Shown here: positions 11,418 to 28,268 of the stretch, in pieces
How positions within the stretch are numbered: the stretch's first letter is position 1
Layout: each line of letters begins with the position of its first letter
DNA from: Lotus japonicus
Taxonomy: Eukaryota > Streptophyta > Magnoliopsida > Fabales > Fabaceae
Assembly (NCBI RefSeq): GCF_012489685.1
Contig: NC_080043.1
Location: 13,138,223 to 13,202,222 of the forward strand
Length of the DNA stretch: 64,000 nt
Direction of reading: 5' to 3'
Made by a program: the position numbers and the translations under genes
The notes under the pieces: model-generated
Told to the model about the DNA's origin: nothing
The model's database searches: none
The model's input: only the letters and a program-made list of their open reading frames with translations

Positions 11418-12003
11418 GGATTGTGGGAATCTAAACCTAGTTGCTAGCTATGGAATGACCATGGTATCACCACACCGACCTCAAAACTATATATGATGCT
11501 TTTCTATGCTTTAGCCTTATTTCAAAATGGAAACAGATTCACTCATTAATTATTGAATGTGATCAACTGACGTATATTTGCCACAAGGCTATTACAAGAA
11601 ATAGCAAATTGTGCCAAGTTAAATTGACAAAATTGGTCACGGCATGTTTAACTTTTACCTTTTGATAGTTTGATGGTTCAAAATCGTCCATTCAGTAAAA
11701 TATTTATTGGTGGGCAACTCTCCTCAAATAAATCTTATGACGTTTCTATCTAAGGGTAAGTCTTTGATGGTCTCTCAAGCATACCATATTCAGTAGACTG
11801 TGGATACTTTCTCTATGTTCTAACATTTTTATTAAAACAAAAGAAATAGAAATTCTAATTCATCTAATCCTAAAAATAAATTAACTTAGAGCAATCAAGT
11901 TCAAACACCAGGAAGACTTGCCTGCATTCTAATCAAGACTCTTGCAAGATATAAAAAAATTAAAAAGAAATGATATTTGTCCTACAATTTTAATCATCTC
12001 TAA
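11418..12003. other. Intergenic DNA
   Basis: AT-rich sequence without a gene or a recognised terminus. The phrase aaataaattaac near 11875 partly recurs near 12780, suggesting an old duplication. Confidence 0.5.
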
Positions 12004-12522
12004 GAGCATCTCCAACAAGAAGATATTAATTTGAGACTTAACTCACTCTTTGTGGGTCTGTATTGCCATATACGATTTAAGACATCCATAAGGTCTCGGT
12101 GCACATTTCGGTCCAGTGGTTGAGATCTTATTTGACTTTTAGTTGGACCCACAATACCAATATATTTATATTATTTATTTTCACATAATATTAAATTAAA
12201 TTTAATCATTAATTCAATAAAAAAATTAATATTTTTAAAAAATATAATATCATTAAATTTCGTCATGATAGGAAATATGTTATTTAAATTCAACATGAGA
12301 GAGAAAACATATTATTTTATTGAATTATGGTATTGAATGAGAGAAGAATAAATATTATTTTATTTAAGATTCTACTTTTGAAGGTTGCTGAGCCAAGGCA
12401 CAGATCTTGATCTTAGCTTTTGCTAAGATCTCATGCCATGTAGGATAACTCTAATGGTGAGATCTTATTAAATCCAGATCTTATTTTGAGATCTCAACTT
12501 AAGATTTGCATTGGAGATGCTC
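12004..12522. mobile_element. PIF/Harbinger-type MITE
   Basis: Starts gagcatctccaac and ends gcattggagatgctc, with TAA directly repeated on both sides (12001-12003 and 12523-12525). The size (519 bp), termini and 3-bp TWA duplication fit Tourist-like MITEs. No open frame of note. Confidence 0.88.
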
Positions 12523-13688
12523 TAATGCTAACAAATTATCTTTCCGACAAAAAAATTTCTTAGCTAGCCCAGCTTAATGCGTGGATTATTGAGTGAGAGA
12601 TTAATCTCACTGCTATTAAATGTGGCGATACCTTGGCATAGACAAAAAATATTATCATTTAGATGTTTTTTTAACTAATAAATCATTCTTACTCAGTAGT
12701 GTGAAAGTGTTTTCTCTTCGTTCAACTAGATTTGTCAAAAATAAATAAATTGCAAATTCTTGCTCATCTAATTCTAAAAATAAAATTAACTCGCAGCAAT
12801 CAAGTTCTTGCTCCCTTTTACTTGTCCTTGAAGAAACAAACCTGACTTATATCATTGTGGAATGTGGATGCTTCTTATTTTACAGGTCTTAAAAGGCCAA
12901 ATAGATGAATAAGCCAGCTAGACTCAACCAATGTTGTGTTTAGCAAGAAGGGAAAACTCCATAAATATTGTATCATGTTTGCATTGCATGACTCGTGACC
13001 AAACTTAGCAGCTAAAGATAATGGCCAATATACCATAATTAGAAGCTAATGATTAGTTGGCAAGCCTGAAGCTCGTAGTCATGCTTCTTGTCTCTGGCCA
13101 GAGGTAACAGCAAAAGACAGAGTGAACAGATCATAGAGGATGCTACACACTCACAAATACATACATTTGCAGGCAGGCACGCATGATACACATACGTATG
13201 CAATATTTAAATACCTAACTCTAAGCACACTTAACACAGATCTCTATTCTCTTTCTATCTCCTCCATCTTCTTATCACATATCATATCACATTTATCATT
13301 TTTCTTTGTTTTCTTTCTTACTTGTATAATTGAGGTGTAGACACACTAATTGCTAAAGATTTAAGTATGTTAAAATCTCATTATTAGTTAAGAATGACAG
13401 ATGAATACAAGATATGTGAGTTGTAAACTCAATGTCTTAAGACTTTGAGTAAAGATATGGTGTTTAAATCTCTTGATTATAAACTCACAAACAAAAGCTT
13501 AAAAACTAAAATTCCCAACTTCCAACTAGCTAGAACTGATTTTCCATAAATTTAATGTGGAACCAAACATACTAATAAAGAGTAACTTATGATGAAATCG
13601 ATTCTCCATGACTTCAGCTTGGAACCGAACATGTAAGTGCATGTTTTGATAAATTGTGAAAAACCACAATGAAGTTTAAATCATGATA

Positions 13689-13736
13689 AATAATTACAAA
13701 AGTTTTTTTTTTTTGAAAAGAATAATTACAAAAGTT
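13689..13736 (-). mobile_element. Micro-insertion: LINE-like 3' tail flanked by a 16-bp duplication
   Basis: The 16-bp sequence aataattacaaaagtt occurs at 13689-13704 and 13721-13736. Between them lie only 16 bases, a T run ending gaaaag. On the minus strand this reads cttttc then poly-A, like the 3' terminus of the LINE fragment at 7068. Confidence 0.65.
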
Positions 13737-14909
13737 AAAAGGAAATTGTTTTGGTAACCATGATTTTGATTTTCTCTTAATTTTACACCATATATTCAAA
13801 TATTCGCTAACTCATGAATTTAATATTATTGATAAAATTGGCCTGAAGAACCAACAAAATCTTGGACCATCTAAGCAATCAACTTTGAACTCAAATTTCA
13901 GCAAAATCCCAGTACTGTGGGAGGGGCCCTAACAGCAAGAAATGAAGTGAGTAGCCTGTCTGACTTTTACTAAGGGTTTAATAGCTGTAATTATTGCACG
14001 GACGCTTTGGCCAGCTAGAGTGTTGGAGTGTTGTTCAGGACACTCTACACTTACATGATCCCCTGCAAATCTGCAATAGTCAAACAAAGTGATTTTTTTG
14101 TGTAATTGGAAAAAATAGTGTTTTAGATATACATTCACACTACTTTGTCATTTGCACATGTTTTATTTTTTTTCATAACATCCACCATCATGTCTTTCAT
14201 TTATATATCGATCATCATATATATCTTTCATTTCGTTATCTGAATGTATGCAAATGAGATTAAGGTGTGAATAAAACCTTAGTGAAAAAAGACATTTATG
14301 TTTGTGGGATGCATAAGCAATGATATATACTAATATACACACCTCATTTTCTAAACACTTTATTTCTACTCATTTTTATTTTTATCTCTCTCTTTTTATC
14401 ATCTATCACATCTCATACTTTCTCTCTCTTACTTTTTCTTTTCTTTCTATCTTTCTCTTCATTCTACTTCTTTCCACCTGAAAGAGAAATGTGAAAATAA
14501 CATTATCATCCATAAGTCAAAAGCTTTGGTAGATACCTGCAACAGATTCACTAGGTTGAGCTTGGACCCCCACTGAATTGACCCTGCAAGCAAGAGAATA
14601 AAATAAAGTTAGCCATTTGCTGACCTAGTTGATGGGCTCTCATATATGTTCTAGGGATCTGAACCAGAATGAAATTTACTGTATATTACAAAGAGGTTGG
14701 TCGTGTCCATTTGCTCAACCACGTGATATTTGCCTAGTTCTATACGAGTTAGGATTCATTCACATTTTTAATTCACTTTTTATTCTATTTTTTTATTTTT
14801 TTATTAAATTTTCGATTACATCTTTATTTTATCTCATTTTCCTCTCCAACTCACTTTTACTCTTGTGGATATTTGAAAGTGTGAATCTAACTTAATGCAT
14901 ACAAAAGTA

Positions 14910-14960
14910 CAATCCACTTAAGAGTTTTTTTTTTTGAAATCCAATCCACTTAAGAGTTTT
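14910..14960 (-). mobile_element. Micro-insertion: LINE-like 3' tail flanked by a 19-bp duplication
   Basis: The sequence caatccacttaagagtttt occurs at 14910-14928 and 14942-14960. The intervening bases are a T run followed by gaaat. The minus strand reads atttc then poly-A. Confidence 0.65.
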
Positions 14961-15865
14961 ACTACTTACAAGTATAATAATCAATTTTAAAGTTAGAATT
15001 AATTATGATAAAAAATTGATGAAAGTGGGTTCTGAATTTTAGAATTAATTTTAAGTGATTTTTTAGAAATTGAGCAAGACTAATTTCTTATCAAACTAGG
15101 CGGTGAATGAGAATGGATATGATGGTGTAGTGAAAATCCACGATGAGGGAGCTACATATGAATGATACTTTAACACCCAAGTCAATTTAAATTCATAGAG
15201 AATCTAAAGATAGCATATGAGTTGTCTGAATAACTTACAGTGCAATCAAACCTATTTATAGTGGTTGTCTAATCCACTGTGAGGGTAGTTAATCGTTTGT
15301 TGGCATATCATCATCAAGGTTGTAATCGTGGTTGAGTTAGTTTGATTATGGTTCTAGCAACTTAATTTGTGTTTAGCCAGTTATTTAGAAGAATGAAAGT
15401 CATTCTGAAATATTGATTGTAATTATGTACTTGGTCGTCCTGACCGACCAACTTGACTGACTCAGACAGTATAATTAATTAGGTTGAACAAAATGGTTTT
15501 GATTGTGTGATCATTCGAGTCGATCATAACACTAAGAAAATTAAAGCTAATCCAAAGATGCCAAAGTTTTCTATGGCTCTTAAATCCACATGCTTGAAAC
15601 ATAAGAAAGCAAAATATTAACTCAATGTGATTTGTGTATCCAGAAAAGTAGGGAAAAAGTTAAAAGGCTTTTGGCAAATCCTATCTATTCACTCACACAT
15701 TTTTTACTGTCTGAAGATACTGATTCTCCCATATTGCTGCTCAAATTCTTGTTCCTGCTCTATTCTGTGGTTCCTGAGGGGACAAATCATTCAAATTCTT
15801 CTGTATTTTGACAAGATTTACATTCCAACTGGCTCTACCCCCACCTTACACCCTCCACTCCTGCT

Positions 15866-15872
15866 TATAAAA
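15866..15872 (+). promoter_or_regulatory. TATA box of the RADIALIS-like gene
   Basis: TATAAAA lies 139 bp before the ATG at 16011, in a region that turns CT-rich downstream as a plant 5' UTR would. Position and sequence are the only evidence. Confidence 0.6.
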
Positions 15873-16010
15873 GGAGCAGACTTTGCTCCCATTCTGCACA
15901 AATCAATCAGCTCTTCCTTGAAGTCTTATTCTATAAACTCTTCCATTCTCTATTTTGATTCTCAAATACCAACTTATCGTTCCCTCATTGTTAATTACTT
16001 GTCTTAGAAA

Positions 16011-16751
16011 ATGGCATCAAGCTCAATGTCATCCTATGGCTCATGGAATGCTAAGGACAATAAAGCCTTTGAAAGGGCTCTAGCTGTTTATGACAAGGAA
16101 ACCCCGGACAGATGGTACAATGTTGCTCAAGCTGTTGGTGGGAAGACCCCAGAGGAAGTGAAGAGGCACTATGAGCTTCTCCTTAGGGATGTTAGGCACA
16201 TTGAATCAGGGCATGTTCCATTCCCAAACTACAAGAACACTGGAGGGTCAGAACAGGAGAAAAGGTAGTGCACACTAAAACTGTATCTTCATATTCCCAC
16301 TTGAACAAATGCAAATTATGCAATCTTCACTTCTCTGCCTGTGTCTAAGTTGTCTATATAGTTTCGTGTTTGAATCAACTTATTTTTCATCATAATCAAT
16401 AATGGGTCGCTTCTCACGATGTGCATATTTGGGTACACAGTAGAAAGCTACCGTGAAAGCAAAATTATGGTGGACTGAGCAAAAGTTAAGAGAAGTTGTT
16501 TTAGTCCACCATGATTTTGGCTCACCGTGTTTTTCTACTATATATCCAAACACTAAAATTTACTATGGTTTCAGAACCAATTATAGAAGATATCCAAACA
16601 TGCACTTATTCTATGCAAACTACTTATCAAATTCTTTTAAAATTCAACCAGAAAGCAGTTGTTGTTGCTGTAGTTAACTATATCTACTAACTCTTCCTGA
16701 ACTTACTTTCTTTATTTCAATTGCAGGCTGAAAAACCTGAAGCTTCATTGA
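16011..16751 (+). CDS. RADIALIS-like single-MYB (SANT) transcription factor
   Basis: Exon 1 is 16011-16264 and exon 2 is 16727-16751. The join gives 92 residues ending [10 protein letters not shown], as in Antirrhinum RADIALIS and Arabidopsis RAD-like proteins, which are close to this length. One MYB/SANT repeat (about residues 10-62) has the helix signatures [18 protein letters not shown] and [20 protein letters not shown]. It is followed by the family hallmark GHVPFPNY. Family members act in the nucleus, typically by sequestering DRIF-type partners from DIV-like MYBs, in floral asymmetry and other growth control. The short second exon is supported by frame continuity and by matching the family's C-terminus. 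Without splicing, a TAG would stop the frame at 16266-16268. Confidence 0.93.
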
Positions 16752-17935
16752 CCAACTGGTGTCAGCAACAAATACTTTCTTATTTCTGATATTCACCATC
16801 TAGCAGATTTTCTTGAATCATGATGGTAGTAGAACCTGGTGTTACCTAACATGCAGTGCCAGTGATTTAGCTTTAGTGATTTGATTACCAGTCATAAGAA
16901 TCATAACTCATGATTCCATGTTGTACTTTCTTGTCTTCGAAGCTACCTTGAAGAATCAGCATCTGTTTTAATTAGTTCACATTCTTAATCAAATAGTAAT
17001 TTTAGTTGCTTATTTATCATATTATCAAACAGTATCAGTTATCAAGTGTCACAAAGCAGTGAATATGGTAGAGGAATAAAACATCAATGTCAAACAAATA
17101 CCACTCCTTAATGGTATCAAGAAAAAGAAAATAGACATAGGGAATCTCATTGAATAATAGACAGATTAAAGGAATGCTATTTCTTATAGCTGAACTCAAT
17201 ATAAATTTAGCAAGAAACCATTATCATTGAAACCCAATTAAAAAAAGAGGCGGGAAATTTTTAATGTTGGAAAGAATATGAACTCAGTAACTAGCAATGA
17301 AACTTGTTTCACATATAGGACCCTGAAATGTGGCTCAGTTAATACTTAAAGGATGTGTTTGCGAGTTAGTTTTAGAGGAAATGGAAGGGAAGGGAAGAGG
17401 GAGCCTTGTGAGAAACTCTCCTATTGTTTGAGAAAATTAAAAAAGGGAGAAGGGTTTGGAGTATTTCTAAAAACCCTCTTAAGACTCCTCCAAAACTCTC
17501 TCTTAGTTATATTTTTTTGTTTCTCAAATTTTTGGGTTTTGCATAAATTTTAGATAACCATGGTTCTAATATTCTAATAATTTTTTTTAGCTGGCTTATT
17601 TGACTAATTTAACTGTTGGCTCGAATCACTAGCAAGTAATCAATTTGGTTCGGCTGGCAAATCTCAGCTAGGACAACTACAACAATGATTTATAAATCAC
17701 CAAACAATCCAAACATCTCGAGACACCTTTTTTTCTCTATATCTCTTTCTTCTGATTACATCACATCATATATCACATTTATCACTTATCTCTCATCTCT
17801 TCCCATCTCTCTGGTGGTCTACACCCTTTAGGTGTCCCCCAATCTTTATTCGGACAACTACTAATTCAAATTTTTGTTTCAACCTTGATTTGCTTCTTTG
17901 CAATTTAAGTAAATCTTTTACCATTCTAACCACAC
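16752..17935. other. 3' flank and intergenic DNA with a partial G/A-rich MITE
   Basis: The first 300 bp are probably 3' UTR. At about 17350-17500 a purine-rich then CT-rich block resembles the terminus of the MITE at 45989-46287, here apparently incomplete. The rest holds no supported gene. Confidence 0.45.
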
Positions 17936-17969
17936 ATGATTGAGTGTCTATGGAGCTTTTCACCCATTT

Positions 17970-18110
17970 TTCAGTTAATACAAAATTTTCAGGGAATACT
18001 CATCAACGAGACAAAATGCTTGCAATGTGAAACAGTAACGGCAAGGAACGAAACATTTTTTGACCTGAGCCTTGATATTGAACAAAATAGTTTGAATCCA
18101 GAAACCAGAT
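17970..18110 (+). pseudogene. Captured exon fragment of a UBP3/UBP4-like ubiquitin-specific protease
   Basis: After an acceptor-like ttttcag at 17985-17991, the plus strand encodes [20 protein letters not shown] followed by [13 protein letters not shown]. This is the zinc-binding fingers part of the plant UBP3/UBP4 USP domain, including one CxxC pair. The similarity stops after about 35 codons. Neither the catalytic Cys box nor the His box is present. The upstream intron-like sequence with its acceptor suggests capture of genomic DNA rather than of a spliced mRNA. Not a functional protease. Confidence 0.72.
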
Positions 18111-18275
18111 ACGAAGAAGGGAAGGATATTGAGTGGAGTTCTGAGCACCAAAGTTAATGGTGGCCGGATGTCAGCCAGTTGAAGATGGGGTTTTGTGTTG
18201 CTAAGCTGGCGTGCTTTTTGTCGCGATTTGCATGGAATGGGTGTTGTCGTTTAGTCCATTGTTTTCAGGGTTGTG

Positions 18276-18562
18276 ATGGCAATAACTTTGCTCTAATCTC
18301 GTTGTTTGGTATGCTCGTCTGACCGAATCAGAGCGTGCGCGTGGCCCTCCAGTGGTTGAGGCGTCTGTTGATGCTGCAAGAGTTGACCATGATGAAGTTG
18401 TTGCCGCGCATGCAACTATGGTAATGACTTTGCTCTAATCTCGTTGTTGGTATGCTCGTCCGACCGAATTAGAGCGTGTGCATGGTCCTCTTGTGTCTGA
18501 GGTGGTTGCTGATGCTGCAGGAGTTGGCCATGATATGATGTTGTTGTTGTCGCGCCTGAAAC
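18276..18562 (+). repeat. Tandem pair of diverged units of about 143 bp
   Basis: Unit 1 (about 18276-18417) and unit 2 (about 18418-18562) both contain tttgctctaatctcgttg, tatgctcgt, gaccgaat, agagcgtg and gatgctgca. Each begins with atgg(c/t)aat. They differ by many substitutions. The unit is not obviously coding. Confidence 0.8.
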
Positions 18563-18775
18563 TATGGCAATGAAGGTTGTGTTGTTAGGGCTTTTCGTTT
18601 TTGGCGGTTTTTTTTTTCATTATCGTTGTTTCCGTTGGCAGGATCGTTGTTGTTCTGCCGTAGGGTTGTATTTCGTTTTGCTTTCTTTGTTAGCGTTGTA
18701 CTTATCCTTTGTCGAGAGAGTTTATATCTCGAGTCTTTATGAATTCAATAAACATTTTTTCTTTAAAAAAAAAAA
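18563..18775 (+). mobile_element. Probable 3' end of a poly-A retroelement
   Basis: A GT-rich stretch leads to attcaataaac and ends in a run of 11 A, resembling the 3' terminus of a plant LINE or a retroposed transcript. No RT domain and no clear target duplication were found. Confidence 0.4.
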
Positions 18776-19170
18776 TAATACACTTGCTGTTATTGGTACA
18801 TTAAAAACATTTTATGGTTGTTGAAATTTTTATAGACTCTTGGTCCACTGCATCAAGTATAATATCAATGATAGCACTTGTTATAATACTATATTAACAA
18901 CAAAAAAATTACTAATAAGGAAGTCTACAACTCTACCAATAAAAATACTGAAGCATCCCCTGACTCTGATATAACTAGATACTAGGATGGATATACAATT
19001 TTCTTTGGACATGGTCCAATATTGAAGTTTATGGCCGGCTTTTTGTTCATTTCTGCTTAGTCCTTTCCTTTGTCTATCGGAGAGGTATGTTGTCCAAATC
19101 TTAATGATATTTAATGAAACTTTGCCTTAGAAAGAAGACCAAGTCTGATCTTCCTCTTTCCATAGATAAA

Positions 19171-19177
19171 TATAAAT
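19171..19177 (+). promoter_or_regulatory. TATA box of the beta-glucosidase gene
   Basis: TATAAAT lies 65 bp before the ATG at 19236, a plausible core promoter spacing. Confidence 0.5.
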
Positions 19178-19235
19178 GCCAGTGATCCATTTAAGGGTGC
19201 AAATTAAAGTGTGAGGATCCATTCAAATTGGAAAA

Positions 19236-24025
<4,790 letters not shown>

Positions 24026-24577
24026 ACTGGTCCTTAGTATTGAACAAAATTCATGGAAAAGAGATGCATCAAGTGCTCCATTCTTGATTGCAGTTGTATT
24101 TCATTATAGAACGAGATGCTTTGTTGGTCTATATGATATTGACCTAGAATAAGGCTTTGTTGTTGTCTCTGGATATGGCATATATTCCTTGATTCCATTA
24201 TGGACTTTCAGTAAAAAATGTTTTAAGTGACACTCATTTTGTTAAATTGTGGCGGTATGTATATGCCATAAATATAAGTAGTCATTTGCCTAGAATGCTA
24301 CTACCACAGGTGCAATAATTGGTTTTGTGGTCATTTTTACTTAAATGCTGGTATTGTATGCTAGAAATTACATAAAACATTGCTGGGATTCTATGACAGC
24401 AACAATAATGCCACAAAATACATCAACTATTGTATTATCAATTATGCTTAACTTTTAACTTTTACAAGCAATAAGGACAGCCACAAATGGTAGGTGTTGC
24501 TGCTTGAATTCGACTGGAAATTTATAGCTACACTTCTTGATAAATCTCTGTAATAACTACAATCCTTTTAGCCTGGA
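24026..24577. other. 3' flank of the beta-glucosidase gene
   Basis: Probable 3' UTR, then AT-rich DNA up to the hAT element. No gene seen. Confidence 0.55.
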
Positions 24578-24585
24578 ACTACAAA

Positions 24586-25059
24586 CAGTGTTATCAGACT
24601 CGGACCGGTGATCGACTTGGTCGAGACACTGGGTCAATGAGTCAATGGTTCAACCACTGGGTCATTTGTTCGATTGTTTGACTTGGTTTACATTAAAAAA
24701 TTATAATAATTTAAAATATTTAGTCTATCATATATATAAAATAATATGCATTCTTCCTAACAAGAAGCAAAGTGGTGTAGTGGAAATTTGGATTAGCTTT
24801 CTTCCCTCTAGGTCATGTGTTCAAGTCCTATCTATGACAATTATTTTAAATAACTCTCAATTGAATATCATTTGACCAAATAATTAACATTAAATATAAA
24901 TTAATTACAGTTTGACCATTAAAAACAGTTTTGAAAAAAAAAGGCAAAATCAGAAAAAAAAAAAAAAAAAAAAAAAAAACTGACCGGTTCATAAAAAACC
25001 GGCCGAGTCACCGGTTTATTCCCTGAACCGGCCGGTTCGGTCCGAGTTTTATAACACTG
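24586..25059. mobile_element. Non-autonomous hAT element with an 8-bp target duplication
   Basis: Termini cagtgttatcagactcggac and gtccgagttttataacactg are inverted. The 8-bp direct repeat actacaaa is exact on both sides (24578-24585 and 25060-25067), as expected for hAT insertion. The right arm holds a run of almost 30 A and GC-rich ccggttc words. A tRNA-like segment lies inside at about 24770-24840. Confidence 0.88.
24770..24840 (+). repeat. tRNA-like (SINE-type) pol III promoter segment inside the hAT element
   Basis: tggtgtagtgg resembles an A box and tgttcaagtcc, about 40 bp later, resembles a B box. There is no cloverleaf or acceptor stem I can support, so this is a tRNA-derived relic rather than a tRNA gene. 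Confidence 0.4.
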
Positions 25060-25067
25060 ACTACAAA

Positions 25068-27485
25068 AGAAAAAAATCCTATCGTTGTCTCGAAATTTAT
25101 ACCATATCTTAAACCAGTGGTGATTCATGAACCACACTGGGTGTTTGGGCACACACTTTTATGGCGGTTTGAAACGGTCACAAAGTGGAAAATGTGGGGA
25201 AAAAATAAAAATTATGTTTTGTGGGGGTTCCAAACCGCTATAAATGTAGGTGTCCGGGGTGATTATAGAGTGGTCTACTAATCATTTTTTTTTATCTTAA
25301 ACTCAAGTTAGACCTTTTGGCCTCTATGTGTTTATGAACATTCAGTATGTTAAATGTGGTTAATTTGTAACATGAAAAGTCATGAATGAGTTACATTTAT
25401 TTAAGTCTCTTTATGTGTTTCTTAGTGGTTACATAGATACTAATGCTAGAGGCTAATGTCTTCTATGTAGATGCATAACTTGCATCTTTTCATCTTCTAG
25501 ATTGCAAATTATTATGATTTTTATTTTACTTTAATTTATATAAATTTTTCAATTTTGAATATCTTATACAATAATCTATTTTCAAAACCAAAAAGTTGCA
25601 ACTTCTCTAAGTGACACTCTCTCAGTCTTTGTCTGGTTTGACTTTACTGTTGTCTCATACCATAATTAGTAACTTGACGATCTCATATAGTATAATTTTA
25701 GGAATTTTTTACTTGATAAAAAAAATTGAAATATTATTTTAAATCTTAAATATTTCAAATTTCGAAAATGATGACATCAAATGATTATAAAAATGAAAGG
25801 TTGTTCTCATGGATTTTCCACTCAATGATATTTCACTTTTCGAAAAAAATATATGAACGAAATAAGTAATTAATCATGTTATTAATAAAAAAACTCAAGT
25901 GAATTTCACTTTTATATATACATGCACACACTTAAGTTCAAATTTTTTTATGGTATTCTAAATTAAATACTTTAAAGTTTAAACATATGTTGTTTATAAA
26001 CAATTTAAATAATTTAAATTATTATTTTATAAAATTTATCAATATGTGATAAATAATTAAAATAAAAATAATATCATTATTTTGAATATATCAGAAATTA
26101 ATTTTTTTATAATTAGTTATAAACAAAAAATATTATTTAAATACCGACTAATATTCTTCTAAGTGTAAAGGTCAAGTCAATTTTACTTTTTATTAATAAT
26201 ACTATATTTATTATTATTATTATTATTATTACAATTATTTTTAAATTTTTTTGACAAAATTATTGATTAATTATTAAAATTTAAATAATATTATTTCATT
26301 TTAAATATGATTAATTATCTTTTTCACCATTTTTTTGAAAGCAAAAGAATATTATTAAATGGGAAAGGTACATGAGGACAACTCACTCATTAAGTAGGAC
26401 TAATCCATACAAATTATCATATCACACCCATTAGTAATTAATATAATGAATAATATTGTAAAATTTTATTAATAAATAATTAATATTGTTATTAATGTGA
26501 GTCAATTTCAGTTTTACTTACTATTATTATTATTTTTATTTTTCTAAAGTTGTGACTAATAATTAAAATTAAAATAGTGAAATAATTTTATTTGTAATAT
26601 GCCAAACTGAAAATTTCATAATGAGTAATTATTATAATGAATAATATAAATTTTATTAATAAATAATTGGTATTGTTATTACTATATGAATTTAATGTGT
26701 GTGCACTGTCAGTGTAAACTTTGTTTACATAGTCACCCAATTGAATTCCGCCACATCAACAAATATAATCTTGTTTTAATTAAAATTTAAGGTGAAAGTT
26801 GATATTCCACCTACATGGCATGTTGTGATTGGTTGTCAATGAAACTGTTTTACACTGACAGTGCATATCCATTAAACTCTTAATATATATAGAGCAGGTG
26901 AATTTTACATATATATTGATTGATTTATATTGATATTTAGATAAGTATGTAATAACCATTTAACATAGATAAATAATTATATTTTATTTAATGTGCATAT
27001 AATCCATTATTTATAATCATATTATTAGCATATAAGTATGATATCAAAAATACAATATAAATAAAATTTTGTTCTTCCTATATAAAATTACAACTTGGTA
27101 ATTTAGGCCAATAAAGCTCTTCATTCAAATACCTATTTTGCAATGTTAATATAGAAGGTCCATATTCACATATTCGTTAATTATCCATTAAGGTGTAGTA
27201 ATTTATGCACGCGCCTTTTAGTTATTTTTATTATTAATAATTTAATATATACATTGTACAAAAAAAATCAATAATATATGCAAAAATTTAAGCAAAATAA
27301 ACATTGGAAAAATATTTTCCAAGATATGTTTATATTTTGAGCTCGAGCATATCTTGTATCCAACTAAGTGAGTAATTTAATTTCTATTGGGGTGTGTGGA
27401 TGGTTCTTTATAAAAACTAGCTACTATAGAGCAAATAGTGCATGAAACATTCTAATTTCTTGTTCCTTTCTTTGTGATTGCAGCC
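25068..27485. other. Very AT-rich intergenic block
   Basis: Contains long A/T tracts, a (TAT)n microsatellite at about 26207-26231, a poly-T/gaaagcaaaag motif at 26325-26350 that looks like a LINE 3' end on the minus strand, and a MITE at 26688-26879. No gene. The last 100 bp should include the promoter and 5' UTR of the MADS gene. An in-frame upstream ATG at 27474 is preferred less than 27486 because MTRKK is the family's conserved start. Confidence 0.5.
26688..26879. mobile_element. Short MITE with GTGCACTGTCAGTGTAAA termini
   Basis: Left gaatttaatgtgtgtgcact and right agtgcatatccattaaactc are inverted relatives sharing cactgtcagtgtaaa. The interior includes caattgaattccgcc. A second copy lies inverted at 63200-63362. 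Confidence 0.8.
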
Positions 27486-27956
27486 ATGACTAGGAAGAAG
27501 GTGAAACTTCAATATATCTTTGATGAGCCGGCAAGGAAAGCAACTTACAGGAAGAGGAAGAAGGGTATCATAAAGAAGGTTAATGAACTCACCACTCTTT
27601 GTGGGGTGCCTGCATGTGCTATCATTTCTAGTCCTTTTGATTCTCAGCCAGAGATTTGGCCAAATCCAGAGGGAGCCAAGAATGTGATCGAAAGGTATCA
27701 ACATACAGCTTTGAAAGATGACCGTAAGAATGTGGACCAAGAGAGGTTCATCGTTCAAATGATTTCCAAATCCCAAGACCAAATGGTTAAGGTGTGTCAT
27801 CAGAATCGTCAAAAGGAGTTGACCATGGAAATGTTCAAGTATATGCATGAAGAAGCCTTGCCAGAAAATCTGACTGCTGAATATTTGAATGATCTCAATA
27901 GGCTGATTGAGGAGAAAATGAATGAGGTCGATACTCAGCTCGCTAAGCGCGAATGA
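27486..27956 (+). CDS. Type I MADS-box transcription factor, M-gamma clade (AGL80-like)
   Basis: An intronless frame of 156 residues. The MADS domain covers residues 1-60, with MTRKKVKLQYI, RKRKKGIIKKVNELTTLCGV and ACAIISSPFDSQPEIWP. The DSQPE(I/V)WP signature is typical of M-gamma proteins such as AGL80, PHERES1/2 and AGL36. The rest is helical and charged, probably a dimerisation region, with no K domain, as expected for type I. Arabidopsis relatives act in the central cell or endosperm as partners of M-alpha proteins. Expression here is inferred from family only. The gene is flanked by AT-rich DNA. Confidence 0.92.
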   Translation: MTRKKVKLQYIFDEPARKATYRKRKKGIIKKVNELTTLCGVPACAIISSPFDSQPEIWPNPEGAKNVIERYQHTALKDDRKNVDQERFIVQMISKSQDQMVKVCHQNRQKELTMEMFKYMHEEALPENLTAEYLNDLNRLIEEKMNEVDTQLAKRE

Positions 27957-28259
27957 TAATGTGTTGTTTTACATTATTTACATATGATGTTTGCATAATA
28001 ATTATGTTTCGTGTTGAGAAACATAGTCTTTGTCTTTTTCGATATTTTTCTAGTGTTTAGAGGCATGGCCTCCATCTTTAAATTATTATTACTATGTTCA
28101 GTGATTAGAGAGATCTTCACTGTCTTTGAGTTGATTTGAATAAAAATTATCATAACCTTGTCTTTCTTATTCTCCTACTAACAGACTAATAGATATCGTG
28201 CTCATATTTTGGTACTTTAAAGTTCTAATTTCAATTTTATAAGAAATTGAATTAAGTTA
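27957..28259. other. 3' flank of the M-gamma MADS gene
   Basis: Probable 3' UTR and terminator region. Nothing else recognised before the foldback MITE. Confidence 0.5.
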
Positions 28260-28268
28260 TAATAAATA

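Larger units (their letters stand above)
12526..15800. other. Gene-poor stretch upstream of the RADIALIS-like gene
   Basis: About 3.3 kb with only short, low-complexity frames. It holds two micro-insertions (13705-13720 and 14929-14941), a CT-rich run at 14380-14470, and TATA-like words. I see no gene, tRNA or complete transposon. The last few hundred bases are presumably the promoter of the gene starting at 16011. Confidence 0.5.

Noticed and set aside
24770..24840. Functional tRNA gene
   Set aside because: A and B boxes only. No acceptor or anticodon stem could be drawn.
27417..27848. Minus-strand frame of 143 residues opposite the M-gamma MADS gene
   Set aside because: Mirror of a clear MADS domain.
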